Shown in pieces: positions 51,476 to 61,349 of a stretch of 64,000 nucleotides of DNA (within the stretch, counting starts at the first letter, position 1; every line of letters starts with the position of its first letter). The stretch comes from Flavobacterium tyrosinilyticum (GTDB lineage: Bacteria > Bacteroidota > Bacteroidia > Flavobacteriales > Flavobacteriaceae), in the NCBI RefSeq assembly GCF_023656565.1, contig NZ_JAMOKG010000002.1, positions 501,619 through 565,618 of the forward strand, in the 5' to 3' direction. A model generated the notes under the pieces. That model worked only from the letters and a program-made list of their open reading frames with translations. It ran no database searches and was not told where the DNA came from. A program made the position numbers and the translations under genes.

Positions 51476-52540
51476 TTACTTTGTTGTTAACAAAAACGTT
51501 ATAGTATTGACATTATCTGCGTAATCCCACAATTGCGGTTTTTGCGTTTCTCCAAATGCTATACTATCTGCAGTTAGATTGGAGCTAACAATGCATTGAA
51601 TTTGGTCTGTGTCGTCCTGAAGGCGTTTTTTAAGTTCTTCTAAGCTTTCATAATATTCATAAAAAACACTCGAAATAGGAGAGGCATAACTTGAGTCTTC
51701 CTTTAAAGTCAAGAATCCGTTGTCCAATAATTTGAAATTACTCATTAAAAATACCGCTTTATTATAGTCATAATTATTAGCGTATTTTTCGTAATGGATA
51801 ACGTCTTGGTATTTAAATATTGCTTGAAAAAAAGTGTCAAAAGAATAGTCTTTCGGAATAAAAAGTTTGGAAACATTTCGGCATCCTAAACCAAAATATC
51901 TAAAAATATCTTCTCCAAGCGCTTCCAATTCTTCAGTGGTTTCTTTTCCGGTTAAAATAGCGGCCGAATTTCTGTTTTTACGAATAATTGAAGGCTTATC
52001 TTTAAAATAATATTCAAAATAACGAGCAGTATTATTGCTTCCTGTGGCAATTACGGCATCAAAATTTTCTAGTTTTCCTTCCACGAAAGTGATGCTGTCT
52101 TTCAGATTTTCATCAACAGCAATTAAGTATTTAGCCAAAAATGGCAATAAATGCTGGTCGTTTGACGAAGTTTTAATTAAAGCTTTGTTGCCTGTAATTA
52201 AAACAGATAAAAAATCATGAAAGCCTACTAGCGGAATATTTCCAGCTAAAATCAAAGCAACAGTTTTTGCATCGCCTTTCTGATCTATTTTGTAAGCCGA
52301 AAGCCATTTGTCAATATTTTCAGTGGTTAAAGCTTCAGCCCAAGATTGTATAGAAAAATAAACCTGTTCAGGGGTATACCATCCATTATGAGATTGCGAT
52401 AAATGAATCAGATTATTGAAATCATCAAAAAAGATATCATTATATAAGACATCGGATTTTTGCACAGAAGCACCTTCAGAAAACTGACTTAAAAATTTTC
52501 CTAATTCAACAAAAACACTTTTTTTTGTTTCTAATGTCAT
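51476..52540 (-). CDS. LuxC-family acyl-CoA/acyl-ester reductase-like protein (354 aa)
   Basis: Resembles the acyl-CoA reductase (LuxC) family: VALILAGNIPLVGFHDFLSVL (about 92-112), ATGSNNTARYFEYYF and RKNRNSAAILTG, then FRYFGLGCRNVSKLF containing the candidate nucleophile Cys. Such enzymes make aldehydes from activated acyl groups with NADPH. The physiological substrate in flavobacteria is unclear. It is divergent from ferredoxin and 93 bases upstream of serC. Confidence 0.8.
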   Translation of the reverse strand: MTLETKKSVFVELGKFLSQFSEGASVQKSDVLYNDIFFDDFNNLIHLSQSHNGWYTPEQVYFSIQSWAEALTTENIDKWLSAYKIDQKGDAKTVALILAGNIPLVGFHDFLSVLITGNKALIKTSSNDQHLLPFLAKYLIAVDENLKDSITFVEGKLENFDAVIATGSNNTARYFEYYFKDKPSIIRKNRNSAAILTGKETTEELEALGEDIFRYFGLGCRNVSKLFIPKDYSFDTFFQAIFKYQDVIHYEKYANNYDYNKAVFLMSNFKLLDNGFLTLKEDSSYASPISSVFYEYYESLEELKKRLQDDTDQIQCIVSSNLTADSIAFGETQKPQLWDYADNVNTITFLLTTK

Positions 52541-52578
52541 AATGTTTGTTTATGAATTGTTTTGATTGTAATTTTGCA

Positions 52579-52586
52579 CAAAAATA
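52579..52586 (-). promoter_or_regulatory. Predicted -7 element for the LuxC-like gene
   Basis: The minus strand reads TATTTTTG, an exact TAnnTTTG match 39 bases before the ATG at 52540. Confidence 0.5.
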
Positions 52587-52689
52587 AGCATAATTAAGTC
52601 GAAAGTCAAAAGTCATAAAGTCAAAAGCTATGCTTGCCTTTATTTTGACTTTAGAACTTTAAGACTTTTAACCTTAAGACTAATAAACG

Positions 52690-53040
52690 ATGGCAATTAT
52701 TATAACTGACGAATGCATCAATTGTGGGGCTTGCGAACCAGAGTGCCCTAATACAGCAATATATGAAGGAGCAGATGATTGGAGATATAAAGACGGAACA
52801 AGTCTTTCTGGAAAAATTGTATTACCTGACGGAACTGAAGTTGACGCAGATGACGCTCAAACTCCAATTTCTGACGAAATCTACTATATAGTACCAGGAA
52901 AATGTACAGAATGTAAAGGTTTCCATGATGAGCCGCAGTGTGCTGCTGTTTGTCCTGTTGACTGTTGTGTACCAGATGATAATCATGTGGAAGACGAAGA
53001 AACTTTGTTAGAAAGACAAGCGTTTTTGCATAACGAATAA
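52690..53040 (+). CDS. Dicluster [4Fe-4S] ferredoxin (116 aa)
   Basis: Two iron-sulfur binding sets: C9, C12, C15, C19 ([12 protein letters not shown]) and C72, C75, C84, C88 (CTECKGF ... CAAVCPVD). A ~50-residue insertion lies between them and an acidic tail follows. It is a cytoplasmic electron carrier; the redox partner cannot be told. It is divergent from the LuxC-like gene and followed by a terminator. Confidence 0.93.
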   Translation: MAIIITDECINCGACEPECPNTAIYEGADDWRYKDGTSLSGKIVLPDGTEVDADDAQTPISDEIYYIVPGKCTECKGFHDEPQCAAVCPVDCCVPDDNHVEDEETLLERQAFLHNE

Positions 53041-53068
53041 TTATTTCTGAATAACTAAATAAAATAGG

Positions 53069-53099
53069 ATCCTGAGTTGTAAAACTCAGGATTTTTTTT
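53069..53099 (+). terminator. Intrinsic terminator after ferredoxin
   Basis: ATCCTGAGTT / AACTCAGGAT, a 10-base stem with GTAA loop, then T8. Confidence 0.88.
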
Positions 53100-53216
53100 G
53101 CCCCCTGATATCAGGTATTTTTAAAAGTTAGTTTGTTGGTAACTAATGTTTTATTTTTTCAGGTGTTGCTTTATTGTTAAAAAAACAATAATTTAGTTGA
53201 AAATATAACAACGCCT

Positions 53217-54371
53217 ATGAAGCAACTGCTACTTTTATTTGTCGTATTATTTCAGTTGAATGTTTTTGCACAAAATGATGAATATTCTATTTATGTAAAA
53301 GACATTGAAACCCTACAGCCTATTGAGAATGCCACTGTAACGGTCTTAAAAACGAAACAGGTTTTAATGACTAATGCAGATGGTAAAATAACTTTTGTTT
53401 TGAGCGGAGGATCAAACATACAGGTTTCAGAAATGAATTATGAAAATCTGACTGTTCGTTGGGCCGCTTTAAAAGAAAGTGGATTTGTAGTTTATCTTAA
53501 AAATAAAAAGGAAAACTTAGACGAAGTTGTAGTCTCAAAGGAAAATCCTCAAAAAATGCTTCAGAAAGTAGTTTCAAATTCGAAACAAAAAATTAGCGTT
53601 GCACATCGATTAAAAGTATATGTTCGTGAATTTTTCATGCTAGACAATCAATATTCTTATTATAATGATGGATTAGTTAACTTTCAATTCAATAAAAACA
53701 ATACAACTACGTTATTAGTAGAACAAAATCGTTCTTATGGATTGATAGATACAGATGTTAGTGCTGATTTGAAAGGATATGACTTGAATGATATCATGGA
53801 AAATTACTCTAACTTTAAGTATTTGGATCCGCTGTTGGATGCAAAAGCGAAAAAGGAATATGATTTTACAACAAAAGGACATTCAAAAAATAAAGATTAT
53901 TATATAATGTCAGTTGTTCCGCTGGATAAAGCAAAAGAGGCAATTGATAATTTTGAAATTATTTACGATCCTGAGAAAAAAATTATAATAGAATTTACAA
54001 TTTCAGTTACGCCAGCAACATTGGATAAAGTGGAAGAGAAGACCAAAGAAGGCGAAAAGAATATTACAAAATCGTTTGTCAAAGTAAATTATAGATGGGA
54101 CGGAACTGATTATTATTTATTGAGTTCGAATGAAGAAATTGGATATAATGTTGTTTTGAAAGATAAAACAAAAAATGTTCAAGTACGAAATAGTTTTGTT
54201 ACAACAGGTTTCAACAAACAAAATTTCACGTATAATGAAAGTGATGTTTTTAAAGAAAAATCGCTTTTTAACAAGAAAAACAAAATCCTGACCAATTATT
54301 GGGATATTTCGGGATTTACAGCAACAGAGCAAGAAAAAGCTATTATTGCATCATTAGAGTTTAAATTGTAA
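53217..54371 (+). CDS. Secreted protein with carboxypeptidase-regulatory-like domain (384 aa)
   Basis: Signal peptide (about 1-19, ending VFAQ), then a ~75-residue beta-sandwich of the CarboxypepD_reg type (IYVKDIETLQPIENATVTVLKT). It is followed by a long beta-rich region similar to the DUF5686-like outer-surface proteins of Bacteroidota, though shorter. There is no T9SS tail. It is probably periplasmic or attached to the outer membrane. Monocistronic with its own terminator. Confidence 0.75.
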   Translation: MKQLLLLFVVLFQLNVFAQNDEYSIYVKDIETLQPIENATVTVLKTKQVLMTNADGKITFVLSGGSNIQVSEMNYENLTVRWAALKESGFVVYLKNKKENLDEVVVSKENPQKMLQKVVSNSKQKISVAHRLKVYVREFFMLDNQYSYYNDGLVNFQFNKNNTTTLLVEQNRSYGLIDTDVSADLKGYDLNDIMENYSNFKYLDPLLDAKAKKEYDFTTKGHSKNKDYYIMSVVPLDKAKEAIDNFEIIYDPEKKIIIEFTISVTPATLDKVEEKTKEGEKNITKSFVKVNYRWDGTDYYLLSSNEEIGYNVVLKDKTKNVQVRNSFVTTGFNKQNFTYNESDVFKEKSLFNKKNKILTNYWDISGFTATEQEKAIIASLEFKL

Positions 54372-54389
54372 TTAAATAAATAGAAAAGA

Positions 54390-54421
54390 AAAATCCTGAG
54401 CGTTATACTCAGGATTTTTTG
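54390..54421 (+). terminator. Intrinsic terminator
   Basis: AAAAATCCTGAG / CTCAGGATTTTT, a 12-base perfect stem with a 7-base loop. It is similar in sequence to the terminator at 53069. Confidence 0.85.
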
Positions 54422-54433
54422 TTTTATAAAGTT

Positions 54434-54566
54434 TGTCAGGCTGAGCGAAGTCGAAGCCCAATATAATTTGAGATGTACTTTGTAGAGTTTCTTGCGTGTC
54501 CTTCGACTTCGCTCAGGAAGACAAAAAAAGAACTCATTTAATTGTCAGGTCGAGCAAAGTCGAAGC
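54434..54566. repeat. Dispersed inverted repeat (CTGAGCGAAGTCGAAG family), copy 2 with extra arm
   Basis: Left arm 54434-54456 and right arm 54501-54522 are complementary. A third, degenerate left arm (CGAGCAAAGTCGAAG) lies at about 54551-54565. Same family as 12888-12955. Confidence 0.85.
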
Positions 54567-54579
54567 CCGTTGTTAATTA

Positions 54580-57213
54580 TTAAAAAGTAAAACCAAGTCT
54601 TGCATAGTAATAAGCACCACTGAATCCCATTTGTACAGCATCCCAATATCCTCCAGCTTCTGTGTTTCCTTGCTCATCTTGTTTGGACGGATATACGTTA
54701 AATAAGTTGTTGCTTCCGATAGTTAGTTTTAAACTTTTAGTGAACTGATATCCAACTGTTAAATCGGTTACCACTCTCGGGTTGTAAACATCATCTTCGT
54801 CTGCATAATCTACCAAAACAACTTTGCTGAAACGAGTAAAAGCTAGTCCGGCGTCAAATTTGTTTTTAGCATAGTTTAGGTTTAAACTGAATTTGTTGTC
54901 TGGAGCAGAAGCCAATAAAAAGGCTTTTTCGCGTTTTCCGAAGAAAGTTGCTTCATCAAGAGTGCCGTTTTTAACTTTGTCAATTTTCATATCGTTGATG
55001 TTTCCAACCAAAGTGGCACTAAGCTGGCCAAAATCGAATCCTTTTTTCCAAGAGAAAACTACATCAAGTCCGTGGGTGCTCGTGTCTACACCATTGGCAA
55101 AAAACTGTGCTTCAGAAACGCCAAGGTTTAAAGCACTTGCATCAAAATATCCAGTAAGTACAATACGATCTTTTACCTGAATATAGTAACCGTCAATTGT
55201 TGCAGTGAAATCGCCAAAAGATGCTGTAAAACCTAAAGATGCATTTACTGCTTTTTCTTCGTTTAATTTACCAATTCCGAAAGCTCTTGTAATTTCGCTG
55301 TCATTTGGTGCCAATAAAACTTCAGTTGCACCGCTTGCATTAAAGTTGGTGAAACGCAAATTATAATAAATCTGTGCTAATGATGGAGCACGGAAACCTG
55401 TACTTGCAGAACCTCTTAAATTAAAGTGTTCGCCGAGTTTTAATCTAGAGGCTAATTTTCCATTTACTGTACTTCCAAAATCACTGTAATTTTCAAAACG
55501 AACGGCTGCATTTACCATTAAATCTTTAGTGATATCCAATTCTCCATCAGCATATAAAGAGAAGTTGGTACGGCTTTCATTTACTTCATTCGCAGGGCTA
55601 TAACCAGGAAAACCTTGCGAGCTTCCAGGTCTAGGATTTCCCGAGATAGGATCAATTGGCGCACTTTGAGTGGTAGGATCAGTAATAGGTTGTCCGTTGG
55701 TGTCGTAAGTGGTATATGATCCTTCTTCACCAGCAAAGATTTCAAATTTTTCCACTCTAAATTCGGTTCCAAAAGCAATATTAAAGCCTTCAAGAACACT
55801 GTCATAACTTTTAGAAATATCAAAATTAGTGGTGTTTTGAAGCAAACTATGTCCTCCAGCATCAAACTCATGGGGAGATTTTTCTTCAAGAGAAGCATTT
55901 ATTGTTCCTTTAATATCGTATTGAAATTTATTTTTTCCGAAAGTATTACTCAAATCAAATTTCCATCCTCCAGTAGATTCTGTTTTGATTCCGGCAGCAA
56001 CTGAATTATCATTAATTTTTGACGTAATTCTTGGCGTGTAGCCTCCAGGATAAACTGATTCTACCACTCTTTCTCCATCATTTCTGGTAAAAGCATAAGC
56101 ATCTGTATCTCTGAAATTACTTCCTCCAAAAGCGTAGAATTCTGTTTTGTCTGCAATCGGAATAGAAAGATTGGCAAATAAATTTACTCCATGCATACTT
56201 GCGTCACCAAAACCTTTTCTAAAATCATAAGCAGGTCTTAAGGTTTTATTTTTGTTCAAAAACTCACCTGTAAAGTTTGCATAACCGCCTTTAGTTCCTA
56301 AAGCAACTCCGTAATTAGCAGCAACTCTTACAGAACCACCATCAAAATCCTGATCTTTTCCGTATGAATTTCCGTTTCCATCTTTATCTAGTCTAAAACC
56401 TTTTGTATTTGGTGTACCAGGAAGAAAATCGCCTTTTGCATTTGTGTTAAAAGCACCGTAGGTTATAGATCCTGTTAATTCGTTTACATTATCGTTTGTA
56501 ATGATATTGATTACTCCAGCAATGGCATCAGAACCATATTGTGCCGAAGCGCCGTCGCGCAAAATCTCGATCCTTTTGATAGAAGCAGCTGGAATTGCAT
56601 TCAAATCTGTTCCTGTGTTTCCACGACCTCTTGTTCCAAATAAGTTAATTAAAGACGATTGATGCCTTCTTTTTCCGTTAATTAAAACCAAAGTCTGGTC
56701 TGGTCCCATACCTCTTAATGAAGCAGGATCTACGTGATCGGCACCATCAGAACCCGATTGTTTGTTGGCATTAAAAGACGGAGCAACATATTGGAGTAAT
56801 TGATTAATTTCAATTTTACCGCTTTGTGTTGTAACATCTTTTACGCTAATAACGTCAATGGGAACGGCAGAATTTACAACAGTTCTCTTGGTGCTTCTAG
56901 ATCCTGTAACGACAACATCACTTAAAACTTGACCTTCACTTTCGCCTAAAACAATGTTTATCTTGTCGGCAGAAGCTGCTTTTTCGACCGTTGCGAATCC
57001 TACATAACTGAAAATTAAAGTAGCGCCTTCTTTTACTTTTATTTTATAGCTACCTTCAAAATCGGTAGAAACACCATTTGAAGTTCCTTTTTCGACAATA
57101 TTTACACCAGGAAGCGGTGCGCCGGATTTGTCTTTTACAATACCCGAGACTTCTTTTTGTGCAAAAAGAAACGCTGAATTCAGCAGAAATAGTAATAATG
57201 CAATCTTTTTCAT
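54580..57213 (-). CDS. TonB-dependent outer-membrane receptor (877 aa)
   Basis: Start placed at the ATG at 57213 because it begins a clean signal peptide (MKKIALLLFLLNSAFLFAQ); an in-frame ATG 138 bases upstream would add a meaningless leader. A carboxypeptidase-like domain (KEVSGIVKDKSGAPLPGVNI) comes first, then the plug domain (SDVVVTGSR near 100; GDGASAQYG-like RDGASAQYGSDAIAGVINII), then a 22-strand-type barrel ending YYARLGFTF. It imports a scarce nutrient with energy from TonB. No susD partner is adjacent, so it is not a polysaccharide SusCD pair. Substrate unknown. Confidence 0.9.
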   Translation of the reverse strand: MKKIALLLFLLNSAFLFAQKEVSGIVKDKSGAPLPGVNIVEKGTSNGVSTDFEGSYKIKVKEGATLIFSYVGFATVEKAASADKINIVLGESEGQVLSDVVVTGSRSTKRTVVNSAVPIDVISVKDVTTQSGKIEINQLLQYVAPSFNANKQSGSDGADHVDPASLRGMGPDQTLVLINGKRRHQSSLINLFGTRGRGNTGTDLNAIPAASIKRIEILRDGASAQYGSDAIAGVINIITNDNVNELTGSITYGAFNTNAKGDFLPGTPNTKGFRLDKDGNGNSYGKDQDFDGGSVRVAANYGVALGTKGGYANFTGEFLNKNKTLRPAYDFRKGFGDASMHGVNLFANLSIPIADKTEFYAFGGSNFRDTDAYAFTRNDGERVVESVYPGGYTPRITSKINDNSVAAGIKTESTGGWKFDLSNTFGKNKFQYDIKGTINASLEEKSPHEFDAGGHSLLQNTTNFDISKSYDSVLEGFNIAFGTEFRVEKFEIFAGEEGSYTTYDTNGQPITDPTTQSAPIDPISGNPRPGSSQGFPGYSPANEVNESRTNFSLYADGELDITKDLMVNAAVRFENYSDFGSTVNGKLASRLKLGEHFNLRGSASTGFRAPSLAQIYYNLRFTNFNASGATEVLLAPNDSEITRAFGIGKLNEEKAVNASLGFTASFGDFTATIDGYYIQVKDRIVLTGYFDASALNLGVSEAQFFANGVDTSTHGLDVVFSWKKGFDFGQLSATLVGNINDMKIDKVKNGTLDEATFFGKREKAFLLASAPDNKFSLNLNYAKNKFDAGLAFTRFSKVVLVDYADEDDVYNPRVVTDLTVGYQFTKSLKLTIGSNNLFNVYPSKQDEQGNTEAGGYWDAVQMGFSGAYYYARLGFTF

Positions 57214-57365
57214 GGCATTTGGTTTTTTGGTTTGTTTTTTGTTGATTAGTTTTATAAAAGTACTTTTTTTTAACAAAAAATTAGTAAAGTGTTTAAAAAT
57301 TTTTAAGATTAGGGCTAAAATTATATTATTGAACATTTTTACTTCGTGCAAGAGCTATTAAATCT

Positions 57366-57373
57366 TATATTTG
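57366..57373 (+). promoter_or_regulatory. Predicted -7 element for ychF
   Basis: TATATTTG, an exact TAnnTTTG match, would give a leader of roughly 125 bases before the ATG at 57506. Confidence 0.5.
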
Positions 57374-57505
57374 CAAAATTTTAAAGCCAAAAAATATCAT
57401 TTTGGCAGAAATAAAGAAAAACACGTAAATCATAATACATTAAATAACAGGGTTTAATGTTGAAGACCTTTTTAAGAGGTCGAATAAATAAATAGAAACA
57501 AACAG

Positions 57506-58600
57506 ATGAAAGCAGGAATTGTAGGATTGCCAAATGTTGGAAAATCAACATTATTTAATTGTTTATCTAATGCAAAAGCGCAGAGTGCTAACTTTCCGTT
57601 TTGTACAATCGAGCCAAATATTGGTGTTGTAAACGTTCCAGATCCAAGAATTAACAAATTGGAAGAATTGGTAAAACCAGAGCGCGTTCAAATGGCAACT
57701 GTAGATATCGTAGATATTGCAGGTTTGGTAAAAGGAGCAAGTAAAGGGGAAGGTCTTGGAAACCAGTTTTTGGGAAACATTAGAGAGTGTAATGCTATTA
57801 TTCACGTTTTACGTTGTTTTGATAATGATAATATTGTACACGTTGATGGAAATGTAAATCCAATTCGTGATAAAGAAACTATCGATATCGAATTGCAGTT
57901 AAAAGATTTAGAAACTGTTGAAAAACGTTTAGAAAAAGTAAAACGTGCTGCAAAAACAGGAAATAAAGAAGCTCAAGCTGAAGAGGCTTTGCTAAATAGA
58001 ATCAGAGAAGCTCTTTTACAAGCAAAATCTGCAAGAACAATTGTTCCTCAAAACAATGATGAAGAAGTTTTGATGGAAGCTTTCCAATTAATTACAGCAA
58101 AACCAGTTTTATATGTTTGTAACGTAGACGAAAGTTCTGCAGTAAATGGGAACAAATATGTAGATCAAGTTCGTGAATTAGTAAAAGACGAAGAAGCTGA
58201 AGTTATTGTTCTTTCAGTAGGAGCGGAGGCAGATATTACAGAATTAGAAAGCTATGAAGAGCGTCAGGTTTTCCTTGAAGATATGGGATTGGAAGAGCCA
58301 GGAGCATCAGTTTTAATTCGTGCAGCTTATAAGTTGTTAAAACAGCAGACTTATTTCACAGCTGGTGTAAAAGAAGTTCGTGCTTGGACAATCAATATTG
58401 GAGCAACTGCACCACAAGCAGCGGGAGTTATTCATACTGATTTCGAAAAAGGTTTTATTCGTGCAGAGGTAATTTCATACGATGATTACGTTCAATACGG
58501 TTCTGAAGCAAAAGCAAAAGAAGCTGGAAAATTCAGAGTTGAAGGAAAAGAATATATTGTAAAAGATGGTGATGTAATGCATTTCCGTTTTAACGTTTAA
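57506..58600 (+). CDS. ychF: Redox-regulated ATPase YchF (Obg-family)
   Basis: P-loop NTPase that binds ribosomes and prefers ATP. 364 residues, the usual length. G1 is GLPNVGKST (7-15), G3 is VDIVDIAGLVKGASKGEGLGN, the altered NVDE replaces the NKxD GTP-specificity motif (VCNVDES), and a C-terminal TGS domain has RAWTINIGATAPQAAGVIH. It is monocistronic, ending before a terminator hairpin. Confidence 0.96.
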   Translation: MKAGIVGLPNVGKSTLFNCLSNAKAQSANFPFCTIEPNIGVVNVPDPRINKLEELVKPERVQMATVDIVDIAGLVKGASKGEGLGNQFLGNIRECNAIIHVLRCFDNDNIVHVDGNVNPIRDKETIDIELQLKDLETVEKRLEKVKRAAKTGNKEAQAEEALLNRIREALLQAKSARTIVPQNNDEEVLMEAFQLITAKPVLYVCNVDESSAVNGNKYVDQVRELVKDEEAEVIVLSVGAEADITELESYEERQVFLEDMGLEEPGASVLIRAAYKLLKQQTYFTAGVKEVRAWTINIGATAPQAAGVIHTDFEKGFIRAEVISYDDYVQYGSEAKAKEAGKFRVEGKEYIVKDGDVMHFRFNV

Positions 58601-58644
58601 TTTTTTTCTTTAGAAAATAGAGTAAAGAATAAAGAGAATAGACT

Positions 58645-58676
58645 AAAACTGCTGGAGAGATTCAGCAGTTTTTTTA
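58645..58676 (+). terminator. Intrinsic terminator after ychF
   Basis: AAAACTGCTG / CAGCAGTTTT, a 10-base stem with an 8-base loop, then more T. Confidence 0.85.
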
Positions 58677-58700
58677 TACCCAAAAATCAAAGTTCTGTTT

Positions 58701-58791
58701 TGTCAGGCTGAGCGAAGTCGAAGCCCACGCAAAGATTGTTTGATACTTTTCGGAGCTTCTTGTATGTCCTTCGACTTCGCTCAGGATGACA
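58701..58791. repeat. Dispersed inverted repeat (CTGAGCGAAGTCGAAG family), copy 3
   Basis: TGTCAGGCTGAGCGAAGTCG begins the left arm, and the right arm ends CTTCGACTTCGCTCAGGATGACA. The arms are complementary apart from one or two bases. Third copy in this window. Confidence 0.85.
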
Positions 58792-58941
58792 AAAATAAGA
58801 ATAAAAAATCCGTTTAAATTCGCGCTTTCGCGAAAGCGAATCCGTAAAATCCGCTTACCATTTTCAGAAAACAAAATTTTTGGCTCAAAAATTGGTTAGA
58901 GAAAAATTAACCAATTACTAATCTAAAATCAACCAATAAAA

Positions 58942-59619
58942 ATGCTAAAAAAATCATTTAAAATTCTAGGCTGGACACTTTTCGGAATTTTCAGTTTTCT
59001 TGCTCTTTACATTACTTCTGTTTTAATTATTTCTAAAATTACAGTGAACTCAGATATATCAAAAGTCGAAGAACAAAATGCTATTCCAATTTACATTCTT
59101 TCAAACGGAGTGCATACCGATATTGTAGTTCCAATTAAAAACGAAGTTAAAGATTGGCGAAACGAAATTCAATTCAGTCAAACTCAATCAAAAGATTCGT
59201 TAATGAATTATATTGCTTTTGGCTGGGGTGATAAAGGATTTTATCTCGAAACACCAGGATGGTCAGATTTAAAAGCCAGCACAGCCTTCAAAGCTGCTTT
59301 CGGAATCAGTTCATCTGCGGTGCATGCTACATTTTTTAAGCAATTAAGAGAAGGCGATGATTGTAAACGTATTTTAGTTTCTAAAGAGAATTATCAAAAT
59401 TTAGTGGATTATATTTCCAATAGTTTCAGCGATCCAGCTCATCCACAATGGATTGAAGGTCACAGTTACGGCAAAAAAGATGCTTTTTATGAAGCCAAAG
59501 GAAGTTATAGCCTTTTCTATACTTGCAACACTTGGGCAAATAATGCTTTAAAAGCAGCCAATCAAAAAGCGAGTTTGTGGACGGTTTATGATAAGGGAAT
59601 TTTCTATCATTATAAATGA
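58942..59619 (+). CDS. DUF2459/TIGR02117 family protein (225 aa)
   Basis: One N-terminal membrane segment (about 8-31), then a periplasmic domain with the family blocks LSNGVHTDIVVPI, FGWGDKGFYLETPGW and YTCNTWANNALKAA. The conserved Cys in YTCNTW suggests a papain-like hydrolase fold, perhaps acting on the cell wall (inference). It is followed 7 bases later by a lipoprotein gene, so they share a transcript. Confidence 0.85.
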   Translation: MLKKSFKILGWTLFGIFSFLALYITSVLIISKITVNSDISKVEEQNAIPIYILSNGVHTDIVVPIKNEVKDWRNEIQFSQTQSKDSLMNYIAFGWGDKGFYLETPGWSDLKASTAFKAAFGISSSAVHATFFKQLREGDDCKRILVSKENYQNLVDYISNSFSDPAHPQWIEGHSYGKKDAFYEAKGSYSLFYTCNTWANNALKAANQKASLWTVYDKGIFYHYK

Positions 59620-59626
59620 TCCTGGG

Positions 59627-60319
59627 ATGAAGAAAGCAGTTTTAATTATAGCAATAACTGTATTAATTGTTTCCTGCAAAAAGGCTGATGCAACTGCAGA
59701 ATCTGGTGGTTTGACATTTTGTTTTGAGAATCCTCAACCGATTGATGATTCTGAACTAAATAGCTTTCCCTCTAAATTTAAAGGACTATATATGAATCCA
59801 GATTCTACTTTTTTAAGAATTGACGATAATGGAATCTTTAGAGAATATTATTTTAAATTCAAGGTTCACAGACAAAAATTAGATTCTTTAAAATCTGAAT
59901 ATGACCTCATCGATGGGAAATTAATTACTAAAGATAGAAAGGATAAATTTGATGTGCTTAAAAAAGGCGATTCTATTGAATTGTCTCAAAGAGATACGGA
60001 TACATTATTCAGATTGTCATATAATCAGAAATTAAAGCGTATTAACGGCCAGTTAGTATTAAGTATAAGAGATTCTGTTTTTTGGAAGATAAAAACGATT
60101 ACATTAGAAAAGGATATTCTTAAAATCAAAAATTTCTATTTACAAGAAGACTTGAAGAAATTCGACTCGGTTACTGCCATAAAATCAAAAATGCTAGATT
60201 CACTTTCTTATTTGATCAAACCAACAAAGAAAGAATTTAAAAATATTTTAAAAATTAGAAATCTAGGATATGATCAGGAATATAAAAAAGTTTCAAAACA
60301 AGACATGGAAAAAATGTAA
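59627..60319 (+). CDS. Putative lipoprotein (230 aa)
   Basis: The ATG at 59627 is chosen because it starts the lipoprotein signal MKKAVLIIAITVLIVSCKKA. An earlier ATG overlaps the upstream gene and adds no plausible sequence. The mature protein is charged, with a beta-rich part around 60-140 and a helical C-terminus. No enzymatic motif. It is probably an envelope protein of unknown role, in one run with the DUF2459 and YihY-like genes. Confidence 0.7.
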   Translation: MKKAVLIIAITVLIVSCKKADATAESGGLTFCFENPQPIDDSELNSFPSKFKGLYMNPDSTFLRIDDNGIFREYYFKFKVHRQKLDSLKSEYDLIDGKLITKDRKDKFDVLKKGDSIELSQRDTDTLFRLSYNQKLKRINGQLVLSIRDSVFWKIKTITLEKDILKIKNFYLQEDLKKFDSVTAIKSKMLDSLSYLIKPTKKEFKNILKIRNLGYDQEYKKVSKQDMEKM

Positions 60320-60393
60320 AATTCGATTAAAAAGCAAGAATTAAAGAGTTTTCATTATTGCGTAAATTTGAGAGAATATCAAATAAGCAGCAA

Positions 60394-61335
60394 ATGAAAA
60401 TCAAAAATATATTCTCCAAAACTTGGTTTCTCTTAAAGAATACCTTTTTAGAATTTAACGATGATAATGCCATTAAGTTAAGCGCTGCATTGGCGTACTA
60501 TACGATATTTGCATTGCCGCCTTTATTAATTATTATTATCACAATTTGCGGTTTCTTTTTTGGAGAAGAAGCGGTGACTGGAGAATTGTACGGACAAATT
60601 AATGGTTTGGTAGGTAATGGCGCTGCTACTCAAATTCAGGAAGCTATTAAAAATGTGCAATTATCTGGCGATAATGTTTTTGCAACCGTTTTTGGAATCG
60701 TAATGCTATTAATTGGAGCCTCGGGAGTTTTTGCCGAAATACAAAGTTCTATTAATTTTATTTGGGGACTTCGTGCAAAACCAGATAAAGGAATTAAGAA
60801 ATTTATTCAAAATCGATTAATGTCATTCTCTATGATTGCTTCAGTTGGGTTTTTAATGCTGGTCAGTCTTTTTATAAGTACAACTTTAGATTTACTTAGT
60901 GCACGTTTAAAAGTCTATTTTCCAGAAAGTACCGTGTACTTATTTTACATTGTGAACGTGGTCATTGTTTTAGCCAGTATTACACTGCTTTTTGCTATAA
61001 TTTTTAGAACATTACCAGACGGAAAAATAAAATGGAAAGATGCTTTTATAGGATCAGGAGTTACGGCAATACTTTTTATGATTGGTAAATTTGCCATTGG
61101 ATTTTATTTAGGCAGTTCGACAGTAGCGTCTGTATATGGTGCAGCGGGTTCTGTGATTATTATTCTGGTTTGGGTTTATTATTCGGCAATAATTCTGTAT
61201 TTTGGAGCAGAATTTACGAAGGTCTATGCAAAGTCTTACGGAGGAAAAATCTATCCTAACGAATATTCTGTAGAAATTGCAAAGGAGATTTATGAAATCG
61301 ACGGACCAAAAAAAGAACCAATTGAAGAAAAATAA
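60394..61335 (+). CDS. YihY/BrkB-family inner-membrane protein (313 aa)
   Basis: The ATG at 60394 (MKIKNIFSKTWFLL) is preferred over an upstream TTG. Six hydrophobic segments and the family blocks LSAALAYYTIFALPPLLIIII, GASGVFAEIQSSINFIW and YGAAGSVIIILVWVYYSAIILYFGAEFTKVYA fit YihY. The function of the family is not firmly established. It is part of a co-directional run that continues with the FMN reductase 14 bases later. Confidence 0.9.
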   Translation: MKIKNIFSKTWFLLKNTFLEFNDDNAIKLSAALAYYTIFALPPLLIIIITICGFFFGEEAVTGELYGQINGLVGNGAATQIQEAIKNVQLSGDNVFATVFGIVMLLIGASGVFAEIQSSINFIWGLRAKPDKGIKKFIQNRLMSFSMIASVGFLMLVSLFISTTLDLLSARLKVYFPESTVYLFYIVNVVIVLASITLLFAIIFRTLPDGKIKWKDAFIGSGVTAILFMIGKFAIGFYLGSSTVASVYGAAGSVIIILVWVYYSAIILYFGAEFTKVYAKSYGGKIYPNEYSVEIAKEIYEIDGPKKEPIEEK

Positions 61336-61349
61336 CTAAACGAGAAACC

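Larger units (their letters stand above)
58601..58941. other. Intergenic region (341 bp)
   Basis: It holds a terminator (58645-58676), a copy of the CTGAGCGAAGTCGAAG repeat (58701-58791), and the small palindrome CGCTTTCGCGAAAGCG near 58824-58839. No gene seen. Confidence 0.7.
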
